NCBI GenBank assembly: GCA_963825255.1
Contig: CAWGSF010000009.1
Coordinates: 868,001 to 932,000, forward strand
Direction of reading: 5' to 3'
From: JAIBJN01 sp963825255
Lineage (GTDB): Bacteria; Actinomycetota; Thermoleophilia; Gaiellales; Gaiellaceae
Length of the DNA: 64,000 nt
Position 1 is the stretch's first letter. Each line of letters opens with the position of its first letter. The notes beneath the pieces are model-generated. The model saw only the letters and a list, made by a program, of their open reading frames with translations, was not told where the DNA came from and made no database searches. Position numbers and translations under genes: made by a program. Positions 63,914 to 64,000 of the stretch are shown piece by piece.

Positions 63914-64000
63914 GCCTCGACGACCTCCTCATCCTGGAACTCGAGCACGTCGGTCCCGGCCGCGCCGGCGGGGATCATCGGGAAGCACTTCTCCTCGGGG
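63910..64000 (-). CDS. ilvB: Acetolactate synthase large subunit, C-terminal fragment (window edge)
   Basis: The last 29 codons only: KCFPMIPAGAAGTDVLEF then EEVVEA. The CFPMIPAG motif is the standard end of the ThDP enzyme subunit. The rest lies beyond 64000. Overlaps ilvN by 4 bp. Confidence 0.85.
   Translation of the reverse strand, partial: PEEKCFPMIPAGAAGTDVLEFQDEEVVEA

Overview
This is a high-GC (around 70 percent), gene-dense bacterial chromosome segment. The gene content points to a deep-branching actinobacterium, most likely class Thermoleophilia (Gaiella or Solirubrobacter relatives): CarD, ClpC, DisA, a GAAC-N4-GTTC SOS box, many GTG/TTG starts, many 4-bp GTGA/ATGA overlaps, LPFTG/sortase surface proteins and frequent leaderless promoters. 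That placement is inference; no 16S rRNA gene is present.

Layout. 1-5.7 kb: coaX end, a Clp-N/HTH regulator, a cyclase-ATPase-solute-binding fusion and dusB. 5.8-9.7 kb: greA, lysS and a secreted metallopeptidase. 9.8-14.3 kb: a cell-surface block with two paralogous LPFTG proteins sharing promoter, leader and terminator design, then a DUF5819-HTTM-DCC1-sortase operon. 14.3-20.6 kb: a DNA glycosylase, a CAP protein, clpC, an amino-acid oxidase and an AhpD-like protein. 20.6-29.2 kb: radA-disA, carD, ispD-hisJ-ispF, a potassium-channel relic, an FAD oxidoreductase and mutY. 29.2-33.7 kb: an AMIN-like lipoprotein, a subtilase, an unusually short gltX and a LysR regulator. 33.7-36.8 kb: the glyoxylate shunt (aceB, aceA), read through about two dozen single-base insertions. 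36.8-43.2 kb: cysS-rlmB-yacP-sigma factor, tRNA-Thr, small proteins, a glycosyltransferase, a CDF transporter and secG. 43.3-47.6 kb: tldD-pmbA-Asp-box-MoaD operon and tRNA-Leu. 47.6-52.1 kb: lexA, a zinc ribbon, RNase P RNA and an autoregulated PadR-ABC operon. 52.3-54.5 kb: disulfide and cytochrome-oxidase assembly. 54.6-64 kb: branched-chain and threonine biosynthesis (leuCD against ilvB-ilvN-ilvC-hom-thrC-thrB-ilvD-leuB).

Most notable beyond the genes: (1) a structured element of about 155 nt present twice on opposite strands (14.2 and 43.2 kb), whose closing stem and internal hairpins co-vary between copies with G-U wobbles consistent with one RNA sense strand, so probably an unnamed RNA family; (2) a perfect dispersed 21-bp palindrome in three intergenic sites; (3) a shared leader RNA candidate in front of both LPFTG genes; (4) a cytosolic cyclase-ATPase-solute-binding fusion; (5) promoter-overlapping palindromes at two leaderless regulators.

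Quality note: about 17 genes outside aceBA carry single-base frameshifts. Nearly all are +1 insertions that leave conserved protein sequence intact on both sides. I treat these as probable sequence errors and annotate full-length genes, saying where each break lies.
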